Numbered from the stretch's first letter, positions 1 through 9,982 are shown. The stretch is DNA of 64,000 bases from Yersinia thracica (GCF_902170565.1 NZ_CABHXX010000082.1:1-64000); one strand, 5' to 3'. Made by a program: numbers and translations. The notes: generated by a model from the letters alone, not told the origin.

Positions 1-2
1 CG

Positions 3-1175
3 CTGAGTCATGCAGTCGTGGCGGGCGTGGCGGCTGAAATTGGTGGTGGTGATGCGAAAGGTGCGGCGGCCGGGGCACTGGCCGCCGAGCTGGCCGGTGC
101 GGTGATGGGCGAGAACTTTATCGGCTCACAAAACTGGCAGGAGAAATCTGAACGTCAGGCTCAGTTATCCCGATTCTTAGGGGGTGTGGCGGGCGCGGTG
201 TTTACTGGCAAAGCCGAGGGGGCATACAGCGGCGCTAATGCTGCCGAAACCACTTTTCGTTATAACTATCTCAGCCATCATCAACAAAAGTTGATGGAAG
301 CTGAAATGAACGCTGCGAGGACAGTGGCGGATAAAGGTAAAGTTTTTATTCGCTGGGGAATGACCAGCGGCAGTCAGGACGGTGCTTTTGCGGCGGGTAT
401 TGTGACTGGTGTGCCGGAAGGGCTGTATGACAGTAGCATTGAATTACTGGGGGTATTAAAAGAGCCAAAACAGGCATTTATGGCGCTCAGAGAGCTGGTT
501 AACAGTGATGATGTGGCGGGCACTGTGGCGCAAAGTGTCAAGCGGGACTGGCTGGCACGGATTGACAGAATGGAGGCTCATTATCAGCGGGCGGGCGCAG
601 GAGGAGCCTATGACTCAGGGCGAGAAGCGGGTAAACTGCTGGTTGAGTATGGCGGTTATGTTGCCGGCATTGGCGCGGTAGCAAAAAGCAGCGCACGGCT
701 TGCCGCAGGGCAGGTGAGGAAGTTTGCGGTGCCAAGGATTGCGACGGTAAGCCAGTCGACAACCGGCATTAAATGGGGGCAAGGTATTAGCCAGCAAGGA
801 ATGCCGTGGGAGAATTATGTCGGGACACAATTGCCACAAAACTCACGGTTACCGGTAAACTTTAAAACCTTTGATTACTATAATCGCATCTCCCGCACGG
901 CCATCAGTGTAAAAACTCTGGATACCACCACCGCCGCCAGAGTGGCGAATCCAAGGCAAATCTACAATTCGCTGAAAGGGAATATTGATACGGTTGCGAA
1001 GTTTAAGGAATATAGTCTTTCTGATATAGATCTGAATCCATCGCTGATTACTAATAGAGAAATACAATTGGCTATCCCTGCCAATACAACCAAAGCACAA
1101 TGGGCAGAGATAAACCGAGCAATTGAATATGGTAAAAGCCAGAGTGTAAACATGATGGTAACGCAGGTGAAATGA
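3..1175 (+). CDS. cdiA: CdiA C-terminal fragment: CDI nuclease toxin, EC869/YPIII type (5' end outside window)
   Basis: The frame is open from the window edge, so this is the last ~390 residues of a large two-partner-secreted exoprotein. An Ala/Gly-rich pretoxin segment (to about nt 255) is followed by FRYNYLSH (nt 255-278), where many enterobacterial CdiA proteins have VENNYLS. A hydrophobic stretch (about nt 630-710) probably belongs to the entry domain. The toxin domain begins near nt 765 ([17 protein letters not shown]). From memory it closely matches the E. coli EC869 CdiA-CT, a zinc-dependent DNase with a PD-(D/E)XK-like fold. The active-site set appears intact: Glu (nt 810-812), Asp (873-875), Ser (906-908) and Lys (912-914, in ISVKTLD). 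The stop overlaps the immunity gene. No frameshift is seen, so the toxin end looks functional. Family assignment is confident; nuclease activity is inferred. Confidence 0.88.
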   Translation: MSHAVVAGVAAEIGGGDAKGAAAGALAAELAGAVMGENFIGSQNWQEKSERQAQLSRFLGGVAGAVFTGKAEGAYSGANAAETTFRYNYLSHHQQKLMEAEMNAARTVADKGKVFIRWGMTSGSQDGAFAAGIVTGVPEGLYDSSIELLGVLKEPKQAFMALRELVNSDDVAGTVAQSVKRDWLARIDRMEAHYQRAGAGGAYDSGREAGKLLVEYGGYVAGIGAVAKSSARLAAGQVRKFAVPRIATVSQSTTGIKWGQGISQQGMPWENYVGTQLPQNSRLPVNFKTFDYYNRISRTAISVKTLDTTTAARVANPRQIYNSLKGNIDTVAKFKEYSLSDIDLNPSLITNREIQLAIPANTTKAQWAEINRAIEYGKSQSVNMMVTQVK

Positions 1176-1675
1176 TGAAATTTAACCAAGAGCAATATTA
1201 TTGTGCTAGTTGCTTTTACAACAATGAGTTCTTTAATATTAATACATATTCTGGACTTGGTTTGATGAGGAGGGATCCACTTTTCCCCCCTCATCTATTA
1301 CCACCGGATGCAGATGATAAAAGTATTGGTGAAGCTGTGCTGATTGCGTTATCAAACAGCCGGACATTATCACTTGAAGAGTCCGCTGAGTTTTTTGATC
1401 TTGAAACAGGCAAAGAGCAATATGCTGCCTGGATAGCAATGCTGATGCAGAAATACGGTTATAAAACCAAGCGGGCATTATTTAAGGATATGAAAAAATG
1501 TTCTATTCATTGTCTTAATGATGTGATCACCATCTCCCCAAGCCGCCATGAAAAACTGGAGGCATGGGGGGGAACGGGGCGCGGCGGAAGCGATAAAGTT
1601 ATTCTACCCGTTAATAGCCCTCCTGGTGAAATCGGTGCCGCATTGCGATTAGCCCTCAGTCGCTGCAAAGGTTGA
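1172..1675 (+). CDS. cdiI: CdiI immunity protein cognate to the CdiA toxin
   Basis: A 167-residue soluble protein with no signal peptide. It starts in the sequence aATGATGAAA, where the cdiA stop TGA lies inside the two possible start codons (1172 or 1175), a translational coupling typical of toxin/immunity pairs. It resembles the CdiI partner of the EC869/YPIII nuclease toxins: N-terminal [17 protein letters not shown], a central helical segment, and a basic C-terminus with [11 protein letters not shown]. Expected role: it binds the matching nuclease domain in the cytoplasm and blocks its active site, protecting the cell from sister-cell toxin delivery. It is followed by a strong bidirectional terminator, so the CDI operon ends here. 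Function is assigned from position and family resemblance. Confidence 0.85.
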   Translation: MMKFNQEQYYCASCFYNNEFFNINTYSGLGLMRRDPLFPPHLLPPDADDKSIGEAVLIALSNSRTLSLEESAEFFDLETGKEQYAAWIAMLMQKYGYKTKRALFKDMKKCSIHCLNDVITISPSRHEKLEAWGGTGRGGSDKVILPVNSPPGEIGAALRLALSRCKG

Positions 1676-1709
1676 TATTGCCCCTTTGCTTGCCCAGCTC
1701 CCTTAATCA

Positions 1710-1734
1710 AAAATCCCGGTTAGACCGGGATTTT
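1710..1734. terminator. Bidirectional terminator between cdiI and speD
   Basis: Perfect hairpin AAATCCCGGT (1711-1720), loop TAG, ACCGGGATTT (1724-1733), with an A-run on one side and a T-run on the other. It lies between the convergent cdiI and speD genes and can stop transcription from both. Confidence 0.85.
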
Positions 1735-1758
1735 AAGACTGATATTCCCTCAATTACA

Positions 1759-2553
1759 TCACACTTCCGGCACATTGCGGCCATAGTAGATTTCCTGCAT
1801 TTCTTTGTATAGCAGGCGGGTAATTCGCTCTCTTTCTGCGGCGCTCAGCTCTTCTGGCTTGGCGTTAAACAGATAATGCTTCAAATCGAAATCTTTCAGC
1901 ATCATCTTGGTATGGAAGATGTTTTCTTGATAAACATTCACATCCATCATGTGATACAGCGACTTCATATCGTCAGACATAAAGTTCTGAATCGAATTAA
2001 TTTTATGATCGATAAAGTGCTTAACACCGTTGATATCACGGGTAAAACCGCGCACTCGGTAATCCATGGTAACGATATCGGATTCCAATTGGTGGATAAG
2101 GTAATTCAGCGCTTTCAGTGGTGAAATGACGCCACAGGTAGAGACTTCAATATCTGCACGGAAAGTGCATAACCCTGCTTCAGGGTGGCTTTCCGGATAG
2201 GTATGGACGCAAATATGGCTCTTATCCAGATGGGCGACCACTGCATTCGGTAGTGGGCCGGGGTGCTCGGAGGTATCAACATCGCGCGGATCAACTGGCT
2301 CTTCGCTGACCAAAATGGTGACACTCGCTCCCTGAGGATCGTAATCCTGACGGGCAATATTCAAAATATTCGCGCCAATAATCGAGCAAGTTTCAGTCAA
2401 GATCTCGGTCAGGCGGTTGGCATTATACTGTTCGTCAATGTAGGCGATATAGCCATCGCGGTCGTCTGCGGTTTCGGCATAACAAATATCGTAAATACAA
2501 AAACTCAGGCTTTTCGTCAGGTTGTTGAAGCCGTGTAGTTTAAGCTTGGACAA
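1759..2553 (-). CDS. speD: S-adenosylmethionine decarboxylase proenzyme
   Basis: 264 residues, same length as E. coli SpeD and highly similar throughout. It decarboxylates S-adenosylmethionine to the aminopropyl donor used by SpeE for spermidine synthesis. The proenzyme self-cleaves before Ser112 ([14 protein letters not shown]; Lys111-Ser112), which becomes the pyruvoyl cofactor. The start codon is TTG (2553-2551), seven bases after a perfect AAGGAGGT ribosome-binding site. No in-frame ATG lies near it, and the homology begins at this residue ([15 protein letters not shown]). speD lies 24 bp downstream of speE on the same strand, as in E. coli, and probably shares its transcript. Confidence 0.97.
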   Translation of the reverse strand: MSKLKLHGFNNLTKSLSFCIYDICYAETADDRDGYIAYIDEQYNANRLTEILTETCSIIGANILNIARQDYDPQGASVTILVSEEPVDPRDVDTSEHPGPLPNAVVAHLDKSHICVHTYPESHPEAGLCTFRADIEVSTCGVISPLKALNYLIHQLESDIVTMDYRVRGFTRDINGVKHFIDHKINSIQNFMSDDMKSLYHMMDVNVYQENIFHTKMMLKDFDLKHYLFNAKPEELSAAERERITRLLYKEMQEIYYGRNVPEV

Positions 2554-2577
2554 TTTAGTTCACCTCCTTACGGATTA

Positions 2578-3441
2578 TCAACATTTGGCGGTTAAGGCAT
2601 CCAGCAAATACTGCGGCAAGGCAAAGCTGCCGACATGAATCGCGGGGTTATAGTAGCGGCAGGTCAGGCCCGCTTCGACAAAACGCTGTTGTAGCGTGGC
2701 TATATCTAATTGGCGCAACTGTGGGTTTTGTGTCGCCCAAGCGAAAGTCATGATACCGCCGTAATAGGTCGGAATGGCGGCCTGATAAAAACTGACATCT
2801 TTAAAATAGTGGCTAAGCTTGTTATGGCTGTCGACCGCTTCATCTTGTTGCAGGAAGCACACGCCGTTTTGCGCCACAAAAATGCCGCCCTCATTCAAAC
2901 TAAGGGCGCATCCCTCATAGAAAGCAGAGGTAAACAGGCTTTCACCAGGCCCAATGGGGTCAGTGCAGTCAGAGATAATGACATCGAATTTTTCGTGCGT
3001 TTGATTAACGAAATTGACGCCATCATCAATCACTAATTTGAAACGAGGGTCATCATAAGCACCCGCATTATGATTCGGGAGATACTGGCGGCAGAACTCG
3101 ACGACACCGGCGTCAATTTCCACCATGGTAATCTGCTCAATATCTTTGTGGCGGCTGACTTCACGTAGCATCGCGCCATCGCCGCCGCCAATGATCAGCA
3201 CTTTCTTTACCTGACCGTGGGCCAACAAAGGGACGTGCGTCATCATTTCGTGATAGATAAATTCATCGCGCTCAGTGGTTTGCACCACGCCATCCAACGC
3301 CATTACCCGACCCAGCACCGGGTTCTCAAAAATCACCAAATCCTGATGCTCGGTTTTTTCGCGGTACAGTACATTTTCTACTGAAAAATACTGACCGAAG
3401 TTGGCATGTAATGTTTCATACCATAGTTCTTTCTGTGACAT
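2578..3441 (-). CDS. speE: Spermidine synthase (polyamine aminopropyltransferase)
   Basis: 287 residues, full length. It transfers the aminopropyl group of decarboxylated SAM to putrescine, giving spermidine and methylthioadenosine; the latter is a substrate of MtnN encoded at 36.1 kb. The Rossmann glycine motif [15 protein letters not shown], the following [15 protein letters not shown], and [15 protein letters not shown], which carries the catalytic Asp, are all present. A GGAGAAG ribosome-binding site precedes ATG at 3441. It is followed by speD in a probable two-gene operon, with yacC upstream on the same strand. Cytoplasmic. Confidence 0.97.
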   Translation of the reverse strand: MSQKELWYETLHANFGQYFSVENVLYREKTEHQDLVIFENPVLGRVMALDGVVQTTERDEFIYHEMMTHVPLLAHGQVKKVLIIGGGDGAMLREVSRHKDIEQITMVEIDAGVVEFCRQYLPNHNAGAYDDPRFKLVIDDGVNFVNQTHEKFDVIISDCTDPIGPGESLFTSAFYEGCALSLNEGGIFVAQNGVCFLQQDEAVDSHNKLSHYFKDVSFYQAAIPTYYGGIMTFAWATQNPQLRQLDIATLQQRFVEAGLTCRYYNPAIHVGSFALPQYLLDALTAKC

Positions 3442-3555
3442 GTTCCGGGCTTCTCCTTCGCAGTAACAGCCATGAAAAATGGGGGCAACATCATAGCCAA
3501 CTCTGGCTGAGGTTGCACGGTTGAATTTCAGACTGATAGGGTAAATGCGGGGTCG

Positions 3556-3924
3556 CTAGTTAGCGTAGGCCAATAAACTTAAAGAGTCACGAGCCAGAGA
3601 TTTGCATTTGGTCGGAACGGGGAGCGCAATACCACGTAGGTCGCGATAGCTCTCTTCACCCAACGCATTCATATTGAAGCTACTGTAGTTACGCAGGTCC
3701 CAGCGATTTTGTTGAGCAAAATAGACAATTGCTCGTTTGATTTCATTATTAGGTAATTCCTTATAGCCGCAATCATTTTTCAGATAAACGAATACCGCAG
3801 TCAGATCGGCAAGATCTTCTGCTTCAGATTCACTTAATGCAGAACTGGCAGATGAGAATCCGCACAGGGCAAGCAGCAGCATAACTAACGTTGTTCTTTT
3901 CATCGCGGAAATAGGCTTATTCAT
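3556..3924 (-). CDS. yacC: YacC, PulS/OutS-family small exported protein
   Basis: 122 residues. The N-terminal hydrophobic segment (TTLVMLLLALCGFSSASSA) is a signal peptide, with probable cleavage before LSESEAEDLADLTAVF. The mature part matches E. coli YacC closely (FVYLKNDCGYKELPN, FAQQNRWDLRNY, KSLARDSLSLLAY), including two Cys that could form a disulfide. E. coli YacC is classed with the PulS/OutS pilotins of type II secretion, but no secretion genes lie nearby and the lipobox (LALC) is poor, so a pilotin role is not shown. A second Met (codon 8, 3903) is an alternative start; neither has a clear ribosome-binding site. Its place between speE and cueO is the same as in E. coli. Confidence 0.85.
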   Translation of the reverse strand: MNKPISAMKRTTLVMLLLALCGFSSASSALSESEAEDLADLTAVFVYLKNDCGYKELPNNEIKRAIVYFAQQNRWDLRNYSSFNMNALGEESYRDLRGIALPVPTKCKSLARDSLSLLAYAN

Positions 3925-4026
3925 TGTTAACAGACGTTATCACACTGTGATGGTTCAGAGTAAATTTTATTATGCCCTTAGTGTGGGTATATACGGCGGT
4001 TGATTCACAAAGTGATTGATTACAGC

Positions 4027-4057
4027 TTGACCTTCCCTTTAGGGGAAGGTTTATGCT
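4027..4057 (+). promoter_or_regulatory. CueR-type copper-responsive promoter of cueO
   Basis: The -35 TTGACC (4027-4032) and -10 TATGCT (4052-4057) are 19 bp apart, the overlong spacing typical of MerR-family activators. The spacer holds a dyad, ACCTTCCC (4030-4037) and GGGAAGGT (4043-4050), matching the CueR sites I recall for E. coli copA and cueO. Predicts copper (or silver) induction of cueO. Confidence 0.88.
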
Positions 4058-4140
4058 GGCGGATAATGCTGTTCTTGTGCTAAGCGAGCACTTACTCACG
4101 ATAAGTCTTATCATTATCGACAATTAGAATGGAGACGACC

Positions 4141-5742
4141 ATGCATCGCCGTGATTTTATCAAGTTAACGGCAGCTCTTGGAGCCGCCACTTCACTGCCT
4201 TTATGGAGCCGCGCGGCTTTAGCCGCAGATTTTTCACCTTTACCTATCCCGCCACTACTGCTCCCAGATGCCAGTGGCAATATTAATTTGACTATCCAAA
4301 CTGGCACAGTGGCCTGGTTGCCCTCCGCCGCTACGCAAACTTGGGGCTATAACGGCAACTTATTAGGGCCAGCTATTCGTTTACAGCGCGGCAAGCCGGT
4401 GACTATTCACATAACAAATTCCTTACCGGAAGCCACGACGGTGCACTGGCATGGCCTGGAAATCCCCGGTGATGTCGATGGGGGGCCGCAAGCACTGATT
4501 CAGCCGGGAGCAAAACGCCAGGTGGCATTGACGGCAGAACAGCCCGCTGCTACCTGTTGGTTCCATCCCCATACCCACGGTAAAACCGGCCGTCAGGTCG
4601 CGATGGGGCTGGGCGGATTGGTGCTAATAGATGATAGTGACAGTGAAAAACTGCCGCTGCCAAAACAGTGGGGCGTGGATGACATCCCGGTCATTTTGCA
4701 GGATAAATTGCTGGGTAAAGATGGCCAGATTGACTATCAACTGGATGTGATGACGGCGGCGGTGGGGTGGTTTGGCGACCGGATGCTCACTAATGGTGCT
4801 AGCTATCCACAGCAGATTACGCCGCGCGGTTGGGTGCGCTTGCGGTTATTGAATGGGTGCAATGCGCGTTCCCTGAATTTGGCCCTCAGCGATGGCCGCC
4901 CAATGTATGTGATTGGCAGTGACGGTGGGTTACTGGCAGAGCCGGTTGCAGTGCGCGAGTTGCCGATACTGATGGGCGAACGTTTTGAGGTGCTGGTGGA
5001 TACTTCCGACGGCAAAGCACTTGATTTGGTCACTTTGCCGGTCAAACAAATGGGCATGACATTGGCTCCGTTTGATAAGCCCTTGCCGGTATTACGCATT
5101 CAACCCTCATTGGCAGCGGGCAGTAAAACATTGCCGGATTCTCTGGTGATAGTGCCGCCGCTGGTGGATGTCACCGGTTTGCCAGAGCGCTGGTTCCAAC
5201 TGATGATGGACCCGAAATTGGATATGCTGGGCATGCAGGCGCTGATGAGCCGCTATGGTATGCAGGCCATGGCGGGCATGAGCATGGGTAGCGGCAATAT
5301 GGGGGGGATGGATACTGGTGCCATGGGCGGTATGGATCACAGCAATATGAAAGGCATGAACCATGGCGCAATGAAAGCGGCTCCGGTTTTTGATTTCAGC
5401 CACGCCAATATGATTAATGGCAAAGCATTCTCAATGACCGACGCGGCGTTTGATGCCAAGCAGGGCAAATACGAAAAATGGACTATTTCCGGAGAGGGCG
5501 ACATGATGCTCCATCCATTCCATGTCCACGGGACGCAGTTCCGTATTTTGAGTGAGAATGGCAAACCGCCAGCAGATCATCGCCGTGGTTGGAAAGATAC
5601 GGTGCGAGTGGAGGGCGCGCGCAGTGAGATATTAGTGCGCTTTAATCATCTGGCCCCGGCCAGTACCCCTTATATGGCCCATTGCCACCTGCTGGAGCAT
5701 GAAGATACTGGCATGATGCTGGGCTTTACTGTCAGTGCTTGA
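4141..5742 (+). CDS. cueO: Multicopper oxidase CueO (periplasmic cuprous oxidase)
   Basis: 533 residues from ATG 4141; GGAGA lies just upstream, and the start gives MHRRDFIKL, which fits E. coli CueO. The next ATG upstream (4129) would add four residues. The twin-arginine signal RRDFIKL with a hydrophobic stretch ending near SRAALA shows Tat export with copper loaded in the cytoplasm. Three cupredoxin domains are present, with copper ligands in [27 protein letters not shown] and the C-terminal [14 protein letters not shown] Met/His-rich insertion (about nt 5210-5390, repeats of GMDH and GMNHG) is the extra copper-binding region of CueO. It oxidises Cu(I) to the less toxic Cu(II). Monocistronic between the CueR promoter and a terminator. 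Confidence 0.96.
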   Translation: MHRRDFIKLTAALGAATSLPLWSRAALAADFSPLPIPPLLLPDASGNINLTIQTGTVAWLPSAATQTWGYNGNLLGPAIRLQRGKPVTIHITNSLPEATTVHWHGLEIPGDVDGGPQALIQPGAKRQVALTAEQPAATCWFHPHTHGKTGRQVAMGLGGLVLIDDSDSEKLPLPKQWGVDDIPVILQDKLLGKDGQIDYQLDVMTAAVGWFGDRMLTNGASYPQQITPRGWVRLRLLNGCNARSLNLALSDGRPMYVIGSDGGLLAEPVAVRELPILMGERFEVLVDTSDGKALDLVTLPVKQMGMTLAPFDKPLPVLRIQPSLAAGSKTLPDSLVIVPPLVDVTGLPERWFQLMMDPKLDMLGMQALMSRYGMQAMAGMSMGSGNMGGMDTGAMGGMDHSNMKGMNHGAMKAAPVFDFSHANMINGKAFSMTDAAFDAKQGKYEKWTISGEGDMMLHPFHVHGTQFRILSENGKPPADHRRGWKDTVRVEGARSEILVRFNHLAPASTPYMAHCHLLEHEDTGMMLGFTVSA

Positions 5743-5747
5743 GTGAC

Positions 5748-5780
5748 TCCCCAGCGAGTTGGCTGGGGATATTTTCTTTT
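5748..5780 (+). terminator. Rho-independent terminator of cueO
   Basis: TCCCCAGC (5748-5755) pairs with GCTGGGGA (5762-5769), followed by a T-rich run (5771-5783) six bases after the cueO stop. Confidence 0.85.
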
Positions 5781-5781
5781 T

Positions 5782-6402
5782 TTATACTTTTAGCAGTTCA
5801 GTCAAAGCGGGTTGGAGTATCTGATTACCGCTTTTATCTTTCTTAATGATATATCCCTGATAATAACTAAAGCCATCTCTCGGTATTTCTTCTATCAGCC
5901 ATTCTGCACGTTGGAGTGCGAGTAATGTTTTGACTGTCAGCCACATTTTGCTGATAAGGAAGCAGATAATTGCTATCGCCAATCCCATTATCACCCATAG
6001 CATATACGGGGTATCGGAAGGGGGAAGTTCAACGGTTTGTTTTAGGGCTAAATACAAAGTCACAGCTTGCAGCAACAGTTTGATTATCAGAAAACGTCGA
6101 AAGAAAGATGCCAAACGTGCGCCACTGATAAAACAGGGGTTTTTTAAGGACGTACGCGTTTCTTGCACCGGGATCCCCCTGACATAAACCATCCATTGTG
6201 TTTTTTCAGTAATCAGATAAATAATCCCTTTCTCTGCCATACGGTGCAAATGTAATGAAACCCAGACACTGAAGACCAAACCGACAATAAGGTAGTAAAA
6301 GATCGGGGCACTCAAGCCAAAAAAGGCAACAAACAAGCTGATGGCGGTGATTACCGTAAAAGTTACGGAATAAAGCCAGATACTGGTTGACTGATAATTC
6401 AT
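5782..6402 (-). CDS. Unknown polytopic inner-membrane protein
   Basis: 206 residues from ATG 6402, chosen because AAGGA lies ten bases upstream; an in-frame GTG/ATG further up (to 6450) has no such site. Four hydrophobic segments are visible: about residues 8-28, 32-52, 98-120 and 128-152. A soluble loop rich in Arg and Lys lies between the second and third (RGIPVQETRTSLKNP), and a charged C-terminal tail ends in GYIIKKDKSGNQILQPALT. I do not recognise the family. It lies alone between cueO and hpt, convergent with cueO and divergent from hpt, and it is absent from this position in E. coli as I remember it. No function is proposed. Confidence 0.7.
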   Translation of the reverse strand: MNYQSTSIWLYSVTFTVITAISLFVAFFGLSAPIFYYLIVGLVFSVWVSLHLHRMAEKGIIYLITEKTQWMVYVRGIPVQETRTSLKNPCFISGARLASFFRRFLIIKLLLQAVTLYLALKQTVELPPSDTPYMLWVIMGLAIAIICFLISKMWLTVKTLLALQRAEWLIEEIPRDGFSYYQGYIIKKDKSGNQILQPALTELLKV

Positions 6403-6637
6403 TAAAACATTCCTTGTCGAGGGGCTATCCAGAGGCAATATCGGAGTCAAATTTATGGCCCTAGTATATCTCTCAATACTCCCGCTGTTTATCTTTGTTA
6501 TACTTTCGCCCCGCCACTAAGCGGGGAGAGTGGCAGGATGTCCTTTGAATTGTGTTAAACTAGGGGCATCAATCTGTATCATTGAGGCTATCTGCACCGG
6601 CTGCTCATTGATATAAAATCAATAAATTTAAATAGGT

Positions 6638-7183
6638 ATGTTGGCTGTGAAGCACACTGTAGAAGTCATGATTTCCGAACAGGAAGTAAAAACCCGAATT
6701 GTCGAATTAGGCCGCCAAATCTCCGAACATTATCGCGACAGCGGCAGTGAAATGGTGTTGGTGGGGTTACTCCGTGGTTCATTTATGTTTATGGCTGATT
6801 TATGTCGCGCGATAGACGTTTCCCATGAAGTCGATTTTATGACCGCCTCGAGCTATGGCAACGGCATGAGCACCACCCGCGATGTGAAAATCCTGAAAGA
6901 TTTGGATGAAGATATCCGTGGTAAAAACGTGCTGATTGTCGAAGATATTATCGACTCCGGTAACACGCTAAGTAAGGTTCGTGAAATTCTGCAACTGCGT
7001 GGGCCAAAATCATTGGCTATCTGTACGCTGCTGGATAAACCTGAGCGCCGTGAAGTACAAGTTCCCGTAGAGTGGGTCGGCTTTACCATTCCTGATGAAT
7101 TCGTCGTGGGTTATGGTATCGATTATGCTCAGCGTTACCGGCACTTGCCGTATGTCGGCAAAGTTGTGATGCTTGACGAGTAA
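6638..7183 (+). CDS. hpt: Hypoxanthine phosphoribosyltransferase
   Basis: Purine salvage: converts hypoxanthine (and weakly guanine) plus PRPP to the nucleotide. The PRPP-binding motif [14 protein letters not shown] and the flexible-loop segment [17 protein letters not shown] are clear, and the C-terminal [16 protein letters not shown] matches E. coli Hpt. The start is uncertain: ATG 6638 gives 181 residues, while GTG 6647 gives 178 residues (KHTVEVMI), the usual length. Neither has a strong ribosome-binding site; a short AGG at about 6633 suits the upstream ATG poorly and the GTG slightly better. Divergent from the unknown membrane protein, convergent with can, as in E. coli. Confidence 0.95.
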   Translation: MLAVKHTVEVMISEQEVKTRIVELGRQISEHYRDSGSEMVLVGLLRGSFMFMADLCRAIDVSHEVDFMTASSYGNGMSTTRDVKILKDLDEDIRGKNVLIVEDIIDSGNTLSKVREILQLRGPKSLAICTLLDKPERREVQVPVEWVGFTIPDEFVVGYGIDYAQRYRHLPYVGKVVMLDE

Positions 7184-7228
7184 TCGGCTACTGCGCGTTG
7201 GTATTTTAGGCTGATTGAGCGCGTGGTT

Positions 7229-7262
7229 GATGGGAGAGGGTGCGTTTTAACACCCTCCCATA
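7229..7262. terminator. Hairpin between hpt and can
   Basis: GGGAGAGGGTG and CACCCTCCC form a stable stem in the 86-bp gap between the two convergent genes. There is no long T-tract, so termination strength is uncertain. Confidence 0.5.
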
Positions 7263-7269
7263 GCACGGA

Positions 7270-7932
7270 TTAGTTTTGTCTGTTTGGTTGCAGTATTTTA
7301 GCCATTGCTTCGCGGTATTTGATTTCCAGTTCGCTAAGGCTGGTGCTAGAAATATTTAAATCCGTCAGTTTACCGTCTTCAATACCATAGACCCAGCCGT
7401 GAATCATGGCTTTCTGCCCGCGCTTCCAGGCGGAGCGAACAATAGTCGAGTGACCCAAGTTATATACTTGCTCTACCACGTTGATTTTACATAACATATC
7501 GCTGCGTTCTTCGGCAGGCAGCTCACCCAATAACGAGCTGTGTTTAAACCAAAGATCCCGAATGTGCAGTAGCCAGTTGTCGATAAGCCCTAATTCAAGG
7601 TCTTTTTTCATTGCGGCTTCAACACCACCACAGCCAAGGTGACCGCAGATAATGATATGTTCGACCTGTAAAACGTCGATGGCATATTGCACCACGGACA
7701 AACAGTTCAGATCCGTATGGATAACCAGATTGGCAACATTGCGGTGAACAAACAATTCCCCAGCTTTCAGGCCGGTTAACTGTTCAGCGGGGACGCGGCT
7801 GTCCGAACAACCAATCCACAAAAACCGAGGTTTCTGGGCTTCCGCCAGGTGTTCAAAAAAACCAGGATCGTCTTTACTGATGGCTTTAGACCAGAGGTCA
7901 TTGTTCGCGAGGAGCTTCTCTATTTCTTTCAT
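7270..7932 (-). CDS. can: Beta-carbonic anhydrase
   Basis: 220 residues from ATG 7932 ([17 protein letters not shown]), the start that matches E. coli Can; the open frame runs 17 codons further upstream. It hydrates CO2 to bicarbonate in the cytoplasm for carboxylation reactions. Zinc ligands are Cys and Asp in [10 protein letters not shown] and the His and Cys in [18 protein letters not shown] is the family signature. Where E. coli has HYGCGG this protein has HLGCGG. It is divergent from yadG, the same arrangement as in E. coli. Confidence 0.96.
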   Translation of the reverse strand: MKEIEKLLANNDLWSKAISKDDPGFFEHLAEAQKPRFLWIGCSDSRVPAEQLTGLKAGELFVHRNVANLVIHTDLNCLSVVQYAIDVLQVEHIIICGHLGCGGVEAAMKKDLELGLIDNWLLHIRDLWFKHSSLLGELPAEERSDMLCKINVVEQVYNLGHSTIVRSAWKRGQKAMIHGWVYGIEDGKLTDLNISSTSLSELEIKYREAMAKILQPNRQN

Positions 7933-8165
7933 TAATGTAAATAGCCTGTAATGAACGGATTGCGATAGGATAATATACGACAAGGATCACGATTTTAAAA
8001 TCGGAACAGTGGCTTTGTTGATTGCACATTTTTTGTCCGCACAACATCTTCTCTGTATCTAACTGCTTCCCTTCGCCCCCGCAACTGACCCCGACAGTGG
8101 GGGGAAATAAGTCACGGGCATGCTGTGACCGCTGGGAACTCATAGAATAAGGTTCTTTTTTACTT

Positions 8166-9092
8166 ATGACATATGCACTGGAAATAACGCAGCTGACCAA
8201 AACCTATGCAGGTGGCGTTCAGGCATTGCGTGGCATTGATCTGCACGTAGAGGCAGGCGATTTTTATGCACTACTTGGGCCTAATGGGGCGGGTAAATCC
8301 ACCACCATTGGTATTATCAGCTCATTGGTGAATAAAACCTCTGGCAAGGTGAAAGTCTTTGGCTACGACATCGATCAAGATATCGTGAATGCCAAACGCC
8401 AGCTTGGGCTAGTACCGCAAGAATTCAACTTTAACCCGTTTGAGACGGTATTGCAGATTGTGGTTACCCAAGCGGGATATTACGGCGTCACACGGCGAGA
8501 GGCCCTGCAACGAGCAGAGAAATATCTCAGCCAGCTAGATTTATGGAGCAAACGTAATGAGCGCGCTATTCGCCTATCCGGTGGGATGAAGCGCCGTTTG
8601 ATGATTGCCCGCGCTCTGATGCATGAACCTAAGCTACTGATTTTAGATGAGCCGACAGCAGGGGTGGACATCGAACTACGCCGCTCCATGTGGGGTTTCC
8701 TCAAGGAGCTGAATGCACAGGGAACGACCATCATTCTGACGACTCATTATCTGGAAGAGGCGGAAATGCTGTGCCGCAACATTGGCATTATCCAGAATGG
8801 TGAGTTAGTGGAAAATACCACTATGAAGCAGTTACTTGGCAAGCTTGAATCAGAAACATTTATTTTTGATTTGGGTATTAAAAGCCCATTGCCGAAGCTG
8901 GAAGGCTATAGCTATCGTCTGACGGACACCTCAACGTTGGAAGTTGATGTTAAACGTGAACAGGGCCTAAATGGTCTATTCAGTCAACTGAACGCACAGG
9001 GAATTCAGGTACAAAGTATGCGCAACAAGGCTAACCGTCTGGAAGAGCTATTTGTCACCTTGGTTAATGGCAACGGGGGAGAAAAAGTATGA
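8166..9092 (+). CDS. yadG: ABC transporter ATP-binding protein YadG
   Basis: 308 residues. Walker A GPNGAGKST, signature LSGGMKRRLM, Walker B LLILDEPTAGVD and the switch His in TTHYLEEAEML are all intact, as in DrrA/CcmA-type exporter ATPases. The C-terminal ~80 residues are the extra domain common in this group. It overlaps yadH by four bases (ATGA), so the two are translationally coupled and form an exporter of unknown substrate at the inner membrane. ATG 8166 follows GGTTC without a strong ribosome-binding site. Same order and place (can, yadG, yadH) as in E. coli. Confidence 0.93.
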   Translation: MTYALEITQLTKTYAGGVQALRGIDLHVEAGDFYALLGPNGAGKSTTIGIISSLVNKTSGKVKVFGYDIDQDIVNAKRQLGLVPQEFNFNPFETVLQIVVTQAGYYGVTRREALQRAEKYLSQLDLWSKRNERAIRLSGGMKRRLMIARALMHEPKLLILDEPTAGVDIELRRSMWGFLKELNAQGTTIILTTHYLEEAEMLCRNIGIIQNGELVENTTMKQLLGKLESETFIFDLGIKSPLPKLEGYSYRLTDTSTLEVDVKREQGLNGLFSQLNAQGIQVQSMRNKANRLEELFVTLVNGNGGEKV

Positions 9093-9859
9093 CCCGCCTG
9101 TATTGGGTAGCATTACAGAGTATCTGGATCAAAGAAATCACCCGTTTTGCTCGCATCTGGATTCAAACTCTGGTGCCGCCGGTGATTACTATGTCGCTCT
9201 ATTTCGTTATTTTCGGCAATCTGATTGGCTCCCGAATTGGTGATATGGGTGGCTTTGATTATATGCAGTTTATTGTTCCCGGCCTGATAATGATGGCGGT
9301 GATAACAAACTCATATGCTAACGTCGCGGCCTCATTTTTTGGCGCTAAATTCCAGCGCAGTATCGAAGAGTTGTTGGTCGCCCCTGTACCCACTCATATC
9401 GTGATTGTTGGTTATGTGGGCGGTGGCGTGGCGCGCGGGATCTGTGTCGGTATTCTGGTGACGATTATTTCGCTGTTCTTTGTGCCGCTGCATGTCCACT
9501 CCTGGTCAATGATTGCACTGACATTAATGCTGACGGCAATCCTGTTTTCTCTCGGCGGATTGTTGAATGCTGTTTTTGCCAAGACCTTTGATGATATCAG
9601 CCTGGTGCCGACTTTTGTGCTGACACCACTAACCTATCTGGGTGGGGTATTTTACTCGTTAGCCTTGCTCCCCCCGTTCTGGCAAGCGGTGTCAAAACTT
9701 AACCCTATCGTGTATATGATCAGTGGATTCCGTTACGGATTCCTCGGGATTACTGATGTGCCGTTGGTCTTTACCATTGGTGTGTTAGTGGTGTTTATCG
9801 CGGTATTTTATGCTTGGGCTTGGTATTTGATTGAGCGTGGGCGCGGCCTGCGCACCTAA
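9089..9859 (+). CDS. yadH: ABC-2 type transporter permease YadH
   Basis: 256 residues with six hydrophobic segments, e.g. LVPPVITMSLYFVIFGNLIG, FIVPGLIMMAVITNSYANVA, a central pair, and VFTIGVLVVFIAVFYAWAWY at the end. This is the ABC-2 permease layout. It pairs with YadG, whose stop overlaps its start. The substrate is unknown; the family includes drug and polysaccharide exporters. An ERIC element begins directly after its stop codon. Confidence 0.92.
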   Translation: MTRLYWVALQSIWIKEITRFARIWIQTLVPPVITMSLYFVIFGNLIGSRIGDMGGFDYMQFIVPGLIMMAVITNSYANVAASFFGAKFQRSIEELLVAPVPTHIVIVGYVGGGVARGICVGILVTIISLFFVPLHVHSWSMIALTLMLTAILFSLGGLLNAVFAKTFDDISLVPTFVLTPLTYLGGVFYSLALLPPFWQAVSKLNPIVYMISGFRYGFLGITDVPLVFTIGVLVVFIAVFYAWAWYLIERGRGLRT

Positions 9860-9982
9860 TACCCTTCGGCCTTGAGGTTGCAGCGGTGTTGGCTACGTTC
9901 ACTTACCCGAATCACTTACTTATGTAAGCTCATCGGGATTCGTTTACTTGCCGCCTGGCTGCAACGCCAATGACTTTGGGTA
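9860..9982. repeat. ERIC element (complete) after yadH
   Basis: About 123 bp with the ERIC core ACTTACTTATGTAAGCTC in the middle and matching arms (GAGGTTGCAGCGG / CTGGCTGCAAC), starting at the yadH stop and ending in GGGTA. It can fold as one long hairpin in the yadH mRNA. Confidence 0.85.

Noticed and set aside
849-1100. Minus-strand open frame inside cdiA
   Set aside because: Overlaps the conserved nuclease domain on the other strand and shows no independent signal.
9860-9982. Palindrome after yadH as a simple terminator
   Set aside because: Too long, lacks a T-tract, and its core matches ERIC copies elsewhere in the window.
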